This document shows, in pieces, positions 30,270 through 40,367 of a stretch of 64,000 nucleotides of DNA (its first letter is position 1; every line of letters begins with the position of its first letter). The stretch is from Arion vulgaris (taxonomy: Eukaryota; Mollusca; Gastropoda; Stylommatophora; Arionidae): the NCBI GenBank assembly GCA_020796225.1, contig CM036758.1, positions 30,731,647 to 30,795,646 on the forward strand. The letters run 5' to 3'. Made by a program: the position numbers and the translations under genes. The notes under the pieces are model-generated. The model was not told the DNA's origin and did not search any database. It saw only the letters and a program-made list of their open reading frames with translations.

Positions 30270-31370
30270 TTAATTGTGAGATATCAAGGAAATGGTAAAC
30301 ATAAATTATTAAACTTCAGGGGGTACAACAGTAACAAACATAAGAATTCAGAAGGAACAGTAAATATAAATTATAAAACTTCAAGGTAAACAACAGTAAC
30401 AAACATAAGATTTCAGAAGGAACAGTAAACATAAATTATAAAACTTCAAGGTAAACAACAGTAACAAACATAAGAATTCAGAAGGAACAGTAAACATAAA
30501 TTATAAAACTTCAAGGTAAACAACAGTAACAAACATCAGAATTCAGAAGGAACAGTAAACATAAATTATAAAACTTCAAGGTAAACAACAGTAACAAACA
30601 TCAGAATTCAGAAGGAACAGTAAACATAAATTATAAAACTTCAAGGTAAACAACAGTAACAAACATAAGAATTCAGAAGGAACAGTAAACATAAATTATA
30701 AAACTTCAAGGTAAACAACAGTAACAAACATCAGAATTCAGAAGGAACAGTAAACATAAATTATAAAACTTCAAGGTAAACAACAGTAACAAACATAAGA
30801 ATTCAGAAGGAACAGTAAACATAAATTATAAAACTTCAAGGTAAACAACAGTAACAAACATAAGATTTCAGAAGGAACAGTAAACATAAATTATAAAACT
30901 TCAGGGTAAACAACAGTAACAAACATAAGATTTCAGAAGGAACAGTAAACATAAATTATAAAACTTCAAGGTAAACAACAGTAACAAACATAAGATTTAG
31001 AAGGAACAGTAAACATAAATTATAAAACTTCAGGGTAAACAACAGTAACAAACATAAGAATTCAGAAGGAACAGTAAACATAAATTATAAAACTTCAAGG
31101 TAAACAACAGTAACAAACATAAGATTTCAGAAAGAACAGTAAACATAAATTATACAAATTCAGGGTAAACAACAGTAACAAACATAAGAATTCAGAAGGA
31201 ACAGTAAACATAAATTATAAAACTTCAGGGGGTACAACAGTAACAAACATAAGAATTCAGAAGGAACAGTAAAAAAACATAAATTATAAAACTTCAAGGT
31301 AAACAACAGTAACAAACATAAGAATTCAGAAGGAACAGTAAACATAAATTTGTAAGACATCAGGGGAACC
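30270..31370 (+). repeat. 65-bp minisatellite
   Basis: About 16 units of 'aagaattcagaaggaacagt' + 'aaacataaattataaaactt' + 'caaggtaaacaacagtaaca' + 'aacat'. The first, diverged unit starts about 10 bases outside the GNL1 exon 5 acceptor. Most units differ by only one or two bases, so amplification is recent. Confidence 0.92.
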
Positions 31371-31547
31371 AATAAACAAACAAAGTGCACATTTGTCTTT
31401 GTCTTCTTGTCTCTAATCCTGTTTTGCCTCACATCATCAGCATAAGAGATTTCTAGAAAGGGCTCTAGTGTGTGTTACATACACAGTATCTTACCCAGCA
31501 GCTGAAACTAATTGTTATACTATACTGACTAGCCAAGCTAGAACTAA

Positions 31548-31600
31548 TATCTTCTCAGCCTTTTGACTAAGATCAAAGTGTAGTTCCCACTTGATCGCTT
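31548..31600 (+). mobile_element. U2 snRNA-like head fragment
   Basis: 'cttctcagccttttgactaa' + 'gatcaaagtgtagt', the U2 5' end with a few changes, then 'tcccacttgatcgc', the non-U2 continuation shared with 15,340-15,530 read in reverse. Too short to be a U2 gene. Confidence 0.6.
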
Positions 31601-32150
31601 GAACCTTTATTTAACTCATTGCGTCCAGTCGACGCTCCCAACGTAGAAAACAGTTCTCTCATTATGCCAAAACACGCTGCCAGCGTATAATTTGGGTCCA
31701 TGCACGTTTTGTTTCACTGTTCAGCTACTATATGTCCGGCACTGTTTTTGTTTACAGAATTCAACAGGCAGATAACTCCCATTTCATTCATATACTATAC
31801 GGCATGGCAGAAGTTATTTTCAAATATTTAGAAATAGTTTTATTCGCAAATATATTTTTCCTGTTGTAAAAAAAGTGAACTTTCGTGTGAAAAGTTTAGT
31901 TACAAGATGTTTTTCGCCCTGCACATCGTTAAAGTGCCGAACAAGCCATGAATTTGTTCCAAAGTTGAATTAAACAAACACAGTGTTTCATGTTTATGAT
32001 TTCACCGACAATGATGGAGAATTCAGCAATGGCTAGGCATTGATTAAGTTTGAAAAATTTTGCTAGAAATGTGTTCTGGCAGAGCGTGATTACCCCCAAA
32101 ATTTTCTAGGACACAAAGAGTAAAACACCAAATGGCACAATCAAACACAC
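31600..32150. other. Intron sequence, nothing recognised
   Basis: AT-rich GNL1 intron 4 sequence, no repeat relative in the window and no supported coding. Confidence 0.3.
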
Positions 32151-32154
32151 TTAA

Positions 32155-32265
32155 AACAAACTCTAGCATCGCATTCAAAGGAATGATGATGTTCGGAGTT
32201 TACATGTTTAATCATACTGGGTCCACCCATCATGGCACTTCCGAGCATGGTCAAATAAAAAAAAT
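32155..32265 (+). mobile_element. U2-SINE body, 5'-truncated copy
   Basis: 'gcatcgcattcaaaggaatgatgatgttcggagtttacatgtttaatc..ggtccaccc', the body of the U2-headed family, ending in an A-rich tail. Confidence 0.5.
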
Positions 32266-32339
32266 AATTCTTCTACTATACTGACTAGTCAAACTAGAGT
32301 TAGTTGTTATACTATTTTTGGAGGGGACCTTACCCAGTA

Positions 32340-32510
32340 ATGCCGCAGTGGGCGGAGCCAGTTATGGCTGAACAAGTAATAACTCTAGCATTGTCATTCT
32401 TTCGAATGAGAGCTGCTAGGAGTTTATTTAGTTGTCTACTGGCTCTATGAAGGATCACACCCGTGATGAAGTGAGCACTACACTTTGATCTTAGCCAAAA
32501 GGAGGAGAAA
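32340..32510 (-). mobile_element. U2 snRNA-derived SINE-like element
   Basis: Minus strand: CTCCTTTTGGCTAAGATC + AAAGTGTAGT (U2 head), 'gctcacttcatcacggg', then 'catagagccagtagacaact' and 'gctctcattcgaaagaatgacaatgct'. Head and body are in the same order as 15,340-15,530. Confidence 0.65.
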
Positions 32511-32519
32511 AACTAAAAG

Positions 32520-32680
32520 TTATATCTTCTTCTTTGCGTTGTTCTTACTGACGAATTTTAATCACTCTTTGTGATATGCTTGATCTTTGCCAAGAACGTG
32601 TATACGTTGCACATTGGTTTGGTAGGCCCCTAAACGCATAGACTTCTACAAGTTTAGGACATGTGCATCCGATTAGAAAG
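32520..32680 (+). mobile_element. SINE family C, partial
   Basis: 'cttcttctttgcgttgttcttactgacgaattttaatcactctttgtgatatgcttgatctttgccaagaacgtgtatacg..', same as 38,145 and 43,680; truncated after 'gtgcatccgatt'. Confidence 0.7.
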
Positions 32681-32826
32681 TTATATTATACTGACTAACC
32701 AAGCTAGAACTAAATTTTCTACTGTACTAACTCGCCAAACTAGAACTTAAGACAAGAACATGTTGTTAGTTAATTAGTAACAGCTGCCATTCCAAATGAA
32801 ACTTGAAGTTAAGATCAGGGACTCAC

Positions 32827-32955
32827 TTTGAAATATTCTCTCTCCTGTTGTTCCAGATCTTCCTTGCTGAGTCTATAGTTCCAAGGAGGACGTTTTGGAA
32901 AGTCTAACTTAGCGTCATGGGGGAAAACATCCTCTACTTTGTATTCCAACTGTTT
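32827..32955 (-). CDS. GNL1: GNL1 exon 4
   Basis: Acceptor TTTTCCTTAG, donor AAA|GTGAGT, both phases 0. Encodes KQLEYKVEDVFPHDAKLDFP then KRPPWNYRLSKEDLEQQE. The L-D-F-P-K/R-R-P-P-W block is a hallmark of this family just before the GTPase core. Confidence 0.93.
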
Positions 32956-33279
32956 CTAAGGAAAAAAGGAAGGAGTAGTTAGCGATTGTAAAAATATAAT
33001 TTCATTAAGAAAGCATACCAACTGTGAAGGGGTTCACCCTCGTGGAGTTATCGGGACATTTACCAGATATTTCTAATCTCAGTGTAGGTGAGATCAAGTT
33101 CCTAGTCCTATTGGAGGCGGACAATAAAATGTAGGTCCTGTGTTCAAGTTGAGCATGTAAAAGAAACCATGGCAGTTCAAAATCAAGAAGAGTAGGTTCG
33201 AAAGCCAATGGCCAGGCAAAATTCATTCAAAAAAAAAAAAAAAAGAAAATTCGTACAAAATGTTTTAACCACCTTCTAA

Positions 33280-33410
33280 ATAACATCCGGGGACCCTCAC
33301 CGGTGCTAAGGAGTTTGTGCACCTGAGATCTTCCTGTGTAAGAAAGAGATCATAGTACACATTGTTATTCACTAAAGTGTAATGGTAATGGCCCTATCAA
33401 TCAATCAAAC
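33280..33410 (-). mobile_element. SINE family D
   Basis: Inverted copy ('ggggaccctcaccggtgctaaggagtttgtgcacctgagatcttcctgtgtaagaaagagat..'). Confidence 0.55.
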
Positions 33411-33454
33411 CAAATGTGAAATGCAGTATAACTAAGTCTGTGGTTACCAACTAT

Positions 33455-33780
33455 GATTTCTTCTTCTCCGGTGATCTCTGATCATGCCCTTAATCCACTG
33501 TGGACCCAAACTGGGCGGTCAGCTTGAGGTCAGGTTTCCCCAAAGCTTAGTTTTCAGGTCAACTGGGTGTGACCACATGCTGCTTCTCAGCTCACACAGG
33601 AGAGGATAGTCTTGCTGTGTCTGCTGACACTTACAGAGAGCTGTTTGACTTATTCCTAGTCTATGTAAGTGTCTGTTGAGTATGCAGTGTCAGGTGCATA
33701 GTCAAAATATGGCTGTGATAATTGAGGAAATCTTTTCCATAATCATATCCAGTGTTTGTCTTCTAGTCTACTGCAGATTT
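33455..33780 (-). mobile_element. I-clade LINE tail remnant
   Basis: Near-identical in layout to 45,720-46,090 ('gcggtcagcttgaggtcaggtttccccaaagcttag..cacatgctgcttctcagctcac..gagaggatagtcttgc'). Encodes a degraded Cys-rich tail on the minus strand (C-Q-x-Q-T..). Confidence 0.6.
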
Positions 33781-33999
33781 TATCTTTAAGACAGTATTTC
33801 TCTTTCTCTCTCTCTAGCATTGTGACACCCCAGGCACTTAGGGAAGCAACAGACACACACCATTCTTCTTTATTACTGGCCCTCCTCTGTATTGTGTTCA
33901 AGCTGTTATTCATTTCTTTGCGTTCTTATAGCTTCTTTTGGGTTTCCATCACTTCCAGTCATACGAGTCAGGGACTAATTTTTGCTCTTCATGTCCATG

Positions 34000-34860
34000 A
34001 GTAATTAGTGTCTTTGTTGCTGTTTCCATTTTGTAAACATTTTATACAGCATGCGACTGTTAGTCCCAAGCCAAACCCTCAACCTGGAGGACCAGGAAGC
34101 CATATTTAGTCTGACCCCATCCCCTAGTGACCTGCTATTTTTGTCTTGGCTGTTTAGTGGATTTGGTGATATTTTTTTTTCAACAGAATTCTGTTATGCC
34201 ATTTAGCCATCTTTATTCATAGTCTTCATATTAGCCTACCTTACTTATCGTGGTTGGAGGGTTTGTGTGCCTTTAGGATCCCTCAGGCTATGTCTGCGGG
34301 AGTCTAACTTCTGGCAGGTCCAACCAAGCCAAACAAACTGAAGGTGAAAGGCCAGACCAAAACGGGAGCAGGATGGGGCCTCATAAGGTGACAGCGCAGA
34401 ATCCGCAGAATCCACAGGCGAGTGGTAAATGCTCTGGCTGCAACCAACCCATCCCCCAGCTATGGGACAAATAGCAGTCCTCTCTCTTGAGGACATCCTT
34501 TTTCTTGTCTTCTACTTCTATGGCACTTTCCCTTAAGTATATGGGATTAAACTATAGTGTCCAGGTAGCACACCCTGCATAAAAGTCTGGGTTGGTGAGC
34601 CTGGCAACAGAAGGTTGAAGTCACCTAGAATAGGATGACTCCAGACAAACCTGGGAAGACAGATCTCATCAGCAAGGGACTGCAACTGTCTATAGAGATC
34701 AAACTAAAAAAAGATGTCCTTAGAAACGGAATGTGTCAGCTATTATTGGCAAGGAGAAATTGACACATACGAATAACTCAATGACCATGTCATTCATAGT
34801 CTTCCACTTGCCTACTTTTCTGATGTTCTGTTGTAGAAGAAAAGAACAACATACCAAATA
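34000..34860. other. Intron sequence with short repeat copy
   Basis: 34,070-34,135 matches 1-120. 34,240-34,500 is GC-richer but unassigned. No coding seen. Confidence 0.3.
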
Positions 34861-34864
34861 TGCA

Positions 34865-35000
34865 CAAAGATTGATTAATCAACATCGAACTGGCGTGTTG
34901 GGCCGCTGCTGGATCTATTGAGGCGGAGATCGGAGCAGCTATGGACATGTCCGGAATGCTATGATGATAGTCCTCATCTCTTCTTCTTTCTTTTCTCAAA
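34865..35000 (+). repeat. I-LINE 3' UTR repeat
   Basis: 'ttgattaatcaacatcgaactggcgtgttgggccgctgctggatctattgaggcggagatcggagcagctatggacatgtccggaatgctatgatgatag', plus orientation, with a (CTT)n end. Confidence 0.6.
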
Positions 35001-35128
35001 TCCTGTTTGCCTCACAGCGTCAGGTCAAGAAGAGATTTCTAAAACAGTCTCTCATATAACTGATAATTAAAAGTGTAAAGTTACCATTATAAACATTTTG
35101 AATATGAAGATGTGGAAGAAATACTGAC

Positions 35129-35216
35129 CTCATCAAGAGTGACAAATGGCTTCCTGGCTTCTTTCTTTCGTCGGGTCAACTCTTCATCACTTTCCTTCAA
35201 GAAATGTAGTCTAAAA
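35129..35216 (-). CDS. GNL1: GNL1 exon 3
   Basis: Acceptor GATCACAG, donor GAG|GTCAGT. Encodes FRLHFLKESDEELTRRKKE and ARKPFVTLDE. It matches the human YRLHFERDSREEVERRKRAA segment. Highly charged helix preceding the GTPase region. Confidence 0.9.
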
Positions 35217-35454
35217 CTGTGATCAAAGCAAAAAAATATATATATATTTGTTATAAGAAATCTATTACTAAAAAAAAAAGACGGAGCATGTAAGATACTG
35301 TGAAGGAAGTGAGATTAATCAGGATACAAGCAAAGATACAACAATACACAAGGACCTGAAAATGGAATCATCAAGAGGAAGAGGCAGACCAAGATAAAGA
35401 TAGATTGATGGAGTTACAGGCATCTTAATACTCCACAATACCACAGCATATCAA

Positions 35455-35715
35455 GCGACTGAGCCTCCTGAGTGGTTACCGGGGCCCAAATTTGGGGTGT
35501 AAAGAATAGAACCACTGTTACCTGCCATGCATGTCGTAGAGGCGACTAAGGAGGTTTGGCTGAAATCGGATGCACATGTCCTAAACTTGTAGAAATCTAT
35601 GCGTTTAGGGCCTACCAAACCAATGTGCAACGTATACACGTTCTTGGCAAAGATCAAACATATCACAAAGAGTGATTTAAATTGGTCGTAAAGAACGAAC
35701 GCAAGAAGAAGCGAC
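35455..35715 (-). mobile_element. SINE family C, near full length
   Basis: Inverted copy from 'gagtggttaccggggcccaaatttggggtgtaaagaatagaacc' to 'ggtcgtaaagaacgaacgcaagaagaag'. GNL1 intron 2. Confidence 0.75.
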
Positions 35716-35899
35716 TGAGCGTGCATTATCTTGAAAATCGATCATTAGGTAAACCTGCTACGCTAACGGCAAAAAGGACAAAAGAAAAAAGACAAACAAT
35801 ACAGGGATAGTGATATGCAAAGTCAGGTCAAACATCATAGCACTGCTTCTATTAGTTACAACCGAAATGAAAGAAGCCAGACTTTTACCTTAGAGGATC

Positions 35900-36420
35900 T
35901 CTATGGTGGAGTGGTTAGAACGTTTGTCTTGCGTACTGAAGGTTTGAATTAACTCTGAAGTCAGAGAAGGCCTGCCTGTATCGTGAGGGACACCGTTAAA
36001 ATGGTAAGTAGGCTTTCACACAAAAATTCAGTTAGAAGTGCCTTACCATGCGCCATGACTATGTCTGAATTCATAGCTGGCGAGCACAGAAGGAAAATGT
36101 TTTAATCCGGACCGAGTTAGATGTATAATTTTAGCTGGCTGAAATCGAACACCCCACTGAAGGATAAGCAACTGTGCTCAAAAAGGTGCTGAAGGTTGGT
36201 GCATGTACATTATGTTCTGATGTCTGGCAGTTTATACATCACAATAAGAATGATAAAAACTAGCCTAGAACGATCGAAAGAAGAAGAAGATGTGTAATTT
36301 TTTACCCGAGATCCCTACATTGTTGGTGAAGTTACAGAGTTCATGCTTTGTGCAACTCTCTCAGCAGATGGTGTGCCATTTCTGCCGAGAGGAACAGACC
36401 AATATTTTACAAGAAAATGA
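35900..36420 (+). mobile_element. Mixed SINE fragments (families B and E)
   Basis: 35,905-36,005: tRNA-like start 'gtggagtggttagaacg' and family E body. 36,115-36,285 matches 48,714-48,870. 36,290-36,420 is a 5'-truncated family B body ('cccgagatccctacattgttggtgaagttac..'). Confidence 0.55.
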
Positions 36421-36429
36421 AAACAACGA

Positions 36430-37140
36430 GGGATAGCAAAGAATAACATGATCCCACTGAAATTATTAATGATGAAAATGGACATGCTCTAAGCCAGCAT
36501 TTCCCAAAGTGGGCGATACCTCCCCCAAAGTGAGCGCTAAAGCCTTCTAGAGGTTGGTAGCTCCTTAAAGAAGAAATTAATCATATTTATTTTAAAATAA
36601 GTTATTTTCGTGATTTTGCGATTGAATAATTATTTAAAATTTGAATTCTGCATTTTAATTCATCTTATGCCTGTCTTACACAATCCATTTTTCCATCAAT
36701 TTTCTATTTCATGAATATAATCATTTGAAAATTGACCATGTATGACAGAAATATATATATATCAATTTTCTATGTCAAAGAGAAAAAAGAGCATGAATAT
36801 GTGGGGAGGGAGGAAAGTCATGTTGACAAACTGTTACAATGGAGCTATGCTCTAAACCATAGATTCCAAATTTTTCTGATGCTTTGAGGCAAAACAGGAT
36901 TAGAAAAAAGAAAGAGGAGAGAAGTCATTGTGTTTAGAGTTATGAATAAATCATTTCTATAAGCTGATTTTATCTGTGTGTCTGACGGTAATAAACTTGG
37001 TGTGATTCGAGAAAACTGTCGTTCCAAAAGTGTGGCCCTTGGAAAAAGTTTGGGAGCCCTTGGAAAAAGTTTGGAAACCCTTGATCTAGTTTGACCAAAT
37101 ATCTTCATCACAGAAAAGAAGTCACGATGAATATTTATCC
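36430..37140. other. Intron sequence
   Basis: Contains short direct repeats around 37,030-37,080 ('gcccttggaaaaagtttggga'). AT-rich; no coding. Confidence 0.35.
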
Positions 37141-37144
37141 GTAC

Positions 37145-37328
37145 CTGTTAGTGTCCAGCTTAGTTCCATCCACTTTCCTGGGCTGCTCATGAACTTTTAG
37201 AACTTCTAATTGGCTCACAAAAGTAGTTGGTCCCGAAGATACACTGTCAGGCTTACCCCCGCGATGAACTTTGGACCTTTTAACATCTGCATCTTCATCA
37301 CTATCATTACCCAGATAACTGGCGCCAT
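37145..37328 (-). CDS. GNL1: GNL1 exon 2
   Basis: Acceptor TTGTATAG, donor AG|GTAC. It encodes GASYLGNDSDEDADVKRS through QPRKVDGTKLDTN: an acidic patch and a linker of low conservation. Enters in phase 1 (Asp split with exon 1) and leaves in phase 2 (AG|T, Ser). Confidence 0.85.
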
Positions 37329-37439
37329 CTATACAACAAAAATTACATTGTTTGGTTATTTACAAAACACCTTTAAAAAATGGCAACTAGGTAAACACCA
37401 CAAGACAATATCAAAATAAACAACACAATACTGTTACAA

Positions 37440-38070
37440 GTCCATCGATTCAAGTATCTGGCAACATTAATAACATCAGATGGAAGATGCCAAACAAGAT
37501 TAGGAGTAGAATATCTCAAGCAAAAGCAGCTTTCATGAAAATGAAAAACACACTATGTGTGAATTCACTACCAATGACATTGTGAAAATGAGTACTCCAG
37601 TGTGTTTATTGCCAGTTGCTCTGTGGAGATTCAAAAGCTTTTGTAGAGACATATACATCTTTCAACTATGATATTGAACCAACATAGCACTTGTATGGCA
37701 ACGAAACATGGGCAATGAACAAGCAATCAATAAGATCATTGAAAGCCACAGAGATGTGGTTTTACAGAATACTGAAAATTCCATGAAAAGCAAAGAAAAC
37801 AAAGGATAAGGCTTTAAAACAGGGCTGCACACATAGCAACTTTATCAAAAGAATAAGAATCAGGGATCTTCGGGCATGTAAGCAAGAGGTTTAGAACATT
37901 TGGTGACAACAGGTAAAATTCTAGGAAGAAGAGATCATGGAAGGAAAGGGAAAAGATGATGGATGGTCTGACATCGTGGTTCGACAAAAGATCAATATCA
38001 GAACTGATTAGCTGCACCAAAGGGAGAGAAAGTTGTGGAGAGACATGATCGCCTACGTCAAAAGACATGG
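37440..38070 (+). mobile_element. LINE C-terminal ORF remnant
   Basis: Frames carry R-I-S-Q-A-K-A-A-F-M-K-M-K-N, L-Y-G-N-E-T-W-A-M-N-K, T-E-M-W-F-Y-R-I-L-K-I-P, R-R-D-H-G-R-K-G-K-R (shifted) and L-W-R-D-M-I-A-Y. GNL1 intron 1. The same family is inverted at 58,540-58,790. Confidence 0.75.
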
Positions 38071-38144
38071 CACTTGATTGAACTAGGTAAAGAAGGTAAC
38101 TTCAGATGAATGTCTTCTGTTTTTCCATGGAAACTGACCAATGT

Positions 38145-38405
38145 TTCTTCTTCTTCTTCTTTGCGTTTGTTCTTTACGACCAACTTTAATCACTCTTTGT
38201 GATATGTTTGATCTTTGCCAAGAACGTGTATACGTTGCACATTGGTTTGGTAGGCCCCTAAATGCATAGACTTCTACACGTTTAGGACACATGCATCATT
38301 CAGCCTAACCTCCTTAGTCGCCTCTTACGACATGCGTGGCAGGTAACAGTGGCTCTATTCTTTACACCCCAAACTTGAGCCCCGGTAACCAATCGGGCGA
38401 CCAAT
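38145..38405 (+). mobile_element. SINE family C, full copy
   Basis: 'ttcttctttgcgtttgttctttacgaccaactttaatcactctttgtgatatg..' to '..accaatcgggcga'. Reference-quality copy of this family, about 260 bp. Confidence 0.8.
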
Positions 38406-38449
38406 GTTAATGTATTAATCCTAACATGCTAGCAAGAGTTGGAAAATGA

Positions 38450-38650
38450 TTAAAGATATAGAAAGCAAGCTGAATGCATTGAAAATAGATGTTTGCGAAA
38501 AATAATTAACATATTACATAAAATGGAACGAATTCAGGAGAAGTGATGAAATTAGAGAAATGTCTGGTCAACCACTCCATTGTTATAAGAAAGAGATGAT
38601 GGAGATCTGTTGGACACACCTTGGAGAAATAACTATGAGAGAAATTACTT
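38450..38650 (+). mobile_element. LINE C-terminal remnant
   Basis: Reads R-S-D-E-I-R-E-M-S-G-Q-P-L, then K-K-E-M-M-E-I-C-W-T-H-L-G. Single-copy relative of the unit amplified at 62,275-64,000. Confidence 0.65.
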
Positions 38651-39013
38651 GCAGGCCCTATATATTGGATATAACGTCGGTACGAGAGGAATTATTACAA
38701 CTAAACTAACTCTAAACTGTTTTTACACTTTAACGCTGCTCAAGTTCTATGTTGCGTAGTGATAGTCTAGTTAGTCGTAACTAAACTTTAAAAACCCATT
38801 GAACAACTCGACTGCGTATTTTACGAATTACGCCGTAGCATCAGGCAGGCATCAAGTCTGATCAAGTTCTGACAGTGACACTACAGAATACAGATTACAG
38901 ATCATGTCGTATTTTATAATTTAACTAAGTCTAATCTAATATCAGCTTTACAATCTGTCATTTTTAGCAGATTTCTTTACAAACTAACCTGAGAATCAGG
39001 CAACGACATTTAC

Positions 39014-39081
39014 CTTTTTGCGAAGCTTTGTCCTTGAGTTGTAACTTTTTCTGTTTCCCACTGAAGGCTTTTTCGATGCAT
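39014..39081 (-). CDS. GNL1: GNL1 exon 1 (start codon, frame disturbed)
   Basis: ATG at 39,079-39,081 opens the peptide, but the frame that matches GNL1 (K-A-F-S-G-K-Q-K-K-L-Q-L-K-D-K, like human KPFSVKQKKKQLQDK) is one base off. One extra A in the A5 run at 39,069-39,073 would join them as M-H-R-K-K-A-F-S. No other in-frame ATG exists. Donor G|GTAAAT, phase 1. The basic N-terminus is typical of nucleolar or ribosome-associated GTPases. A missing homopolymer base is more likely a sequence error than a mutation, because the other exons are mostly intact. Confidence 0.8.
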
Positions 39082-39143
39082 TTTCAACTTTCGCAAACTG
39101 AAAACAATCGTGATCGTCAGTTCAAAAACAACAACTTAAAGTT

Positions 39144-39152
39144 CACTTCCGG
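39144..39152 (+). promoter_or_regulatory. ETS-type site near GNL1 start
   Basis: CACTTCCGG, a consensus for ETS/GABP factors common in housekeeping promoters, about 65 bases upstream of the GNL1 ATG. A CG-containing stretch (taacgcgttacg) lies at 39,183-39,194. No TATA box stands out. Confidence 0.35.
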
Positions 39153-39399
39153 TTGCAGTGGAAATACGACATTCATCATCGTTAACGCGTTACGTTGTTT
39201 TTTCTTTTTGTTTTGTTTTAATCTAAAAAAAATTAACACCTACACATCGGGATTTGTGTCCACATTTTTTACAAAATTATATTTTTTTAAGAATCTAAAT
39301 CTCTGCACTTAGAGCGACACTAAATGTACACAGTGTGCCTCTTCTTTTTCTTCTGCGATCAACTTCTGCTATACGCTACTCCGGTATGTTTTAGTTTAG

Positions 39400-40140
39400 T
39401 TTAGTCGTCGGATCACCATCACTGCACGTCGAACAAATTAGTCCATAAGTGCTCCGATCTCTCCTCAGTATGTCCATCAGCGTGTGGCGACTAACGACAC
39501 CGGTTCTTTGTTGGTTTACAATTCTTCTTTGTCTGCCAGCATAGCGTTCTTGTCGAGCTACACCACACTTAACTTTGAGTTCTTGCAGTCTGGTTAGTGT
39601 TGTGGATTCACCGCTATTACGTGAATCATGTACACGCCCTCTCTCCTTAAGGAATTTATAATATCAGCCTGGTCCATTGCTCGTCCGCTTTGGACAGAAG
39701 CCATACCTGCAAGCCTATCCGCACGTTCATTCCCCTTACACCTGCATGCCCTGGCACAAAAATAAAACTGATCTTTGTCAGCTTAGATCTCCCCAGCGAT
39801 TCTATCCAATGTCTCCTAGCCCATCCTGTTTCAATCTTCCTGAGCATACTCATTGAGTCACTGAGAAAACATGCATGGATAAAAGTCTGTGATTCTAGCC
39901 AAATCATCGCTTTGGTAACCGCCATGATTTCCATAGTGAGACTGCTTGTAGTCACGCAAAACCACCACTGTCTTCCTTCACAACATCACCTCCGACCTGA
40001 GCAGTGAAAGCCCACGAGCTCCGCACATGTCGAATCACCGAACCATCCGTATAAATGATTACATCATGCTCAGATGCGTTCTCAGAAATTAATGCCTGAA
40101 CCTCTGCCTCCACAACAAGTGGGTATGTCATAAACACTAA
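39400..40140 (-). mobile_element. I-clade LINE: RNase H domain and 3' UTR
   Basis: Minus strand: HDVIIYTDGSV (first catalytic Asp), SSWAFTAQVGGD, SSLTMEIMAVTKAMIWL (Glu), ACFLSDSMSMLRKIETGWAR (Asp), ISFIFVPGHAGVRG (His). Order and spacing are those of the RNase H of I-clade non-LTR elements. An indel separates the two halves. The 3' UTR lies at 39,400-39,660. This is the best RNase H copy in the window. Confidence 0.85.
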
Positions 40141-40149
40141 CAGGGCGGG

Positions 40150-40360
40150 GCGCTTGACTGGCTTGAGGTCTTCACCGGTCCCCTAGTTTGTCTTGTAGGG
40201 TTGTTTCTGTTGGCCAAATCTCTATTCTCAGACTGTAGCCGTCTTGCAGGATGTGCTTTGGGGACTGCTTAGGTGTTCCACATGTGCAGGCTGAAGAGTG
40301 CCAATGCCTCGAGACACTTAGTCTTCTTCTTTTGTCCTCTGCTTTTTTGCCGCTAGGCGT
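40150..40360 (-). mobile_element. I-clade LINE C-terminal Cys-rich tail
   Basis: Minus frame: R-H-W-H-S-S-A-C-T-C-G-T-P-K-Q-S-P-K-H-I-L-Q-D, a short zinc-ribbon-like tail. It also occurs at 46,100-46,330 and 55,230-55,560. Confidence 0.65.
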
Positions 40361-40367
40361 AGCAGGT

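Larger units (their letters stand above)
14108..39081 (-). other. GNL1: GNL1 gene, 13 exons, guanine nucleotide-binding protein-like 1
   Basis: Circularly permuted GTPase (YlqF/YawG family, with GNL2, GNL3, LSG1), a family linked to ribosome assembly. Joining the 13 exons gives about 620 residues, close to human GNL1 (607). Order of elements: basic N-terminus, acidic linker, LDFPKRPPW block, NLETWRQLWRVLE block, G4 NKVD (exon 6), G5-side SSYP, acidic insert, G1 PNVGKSS (exon 9), G2/switch TPGHTKH, G3 DCPGL (exon 10), EPYSVVGYLA block, YRAANKILRLA block, acidic tail. All twelve introns have GT-AG borders with matching phases. Two exons (1 and 9) carry frame-breaking deletions in this sequence. 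Confidence 0.93.

Noticed and set aside
30290..31370. CRISPR-like array
   Set aside because: Units are directly adjacent without unique spacers, in an animal intron; it is a minisatellite. The same applies to 23,255-24,030 and 62,275-64,000.
31548..31584. U2 snRNA gene
   Set aside because: Only the first 35 bases resemble U2; the branchpoint-recognition region, Sm site and later stem-loops are missing.
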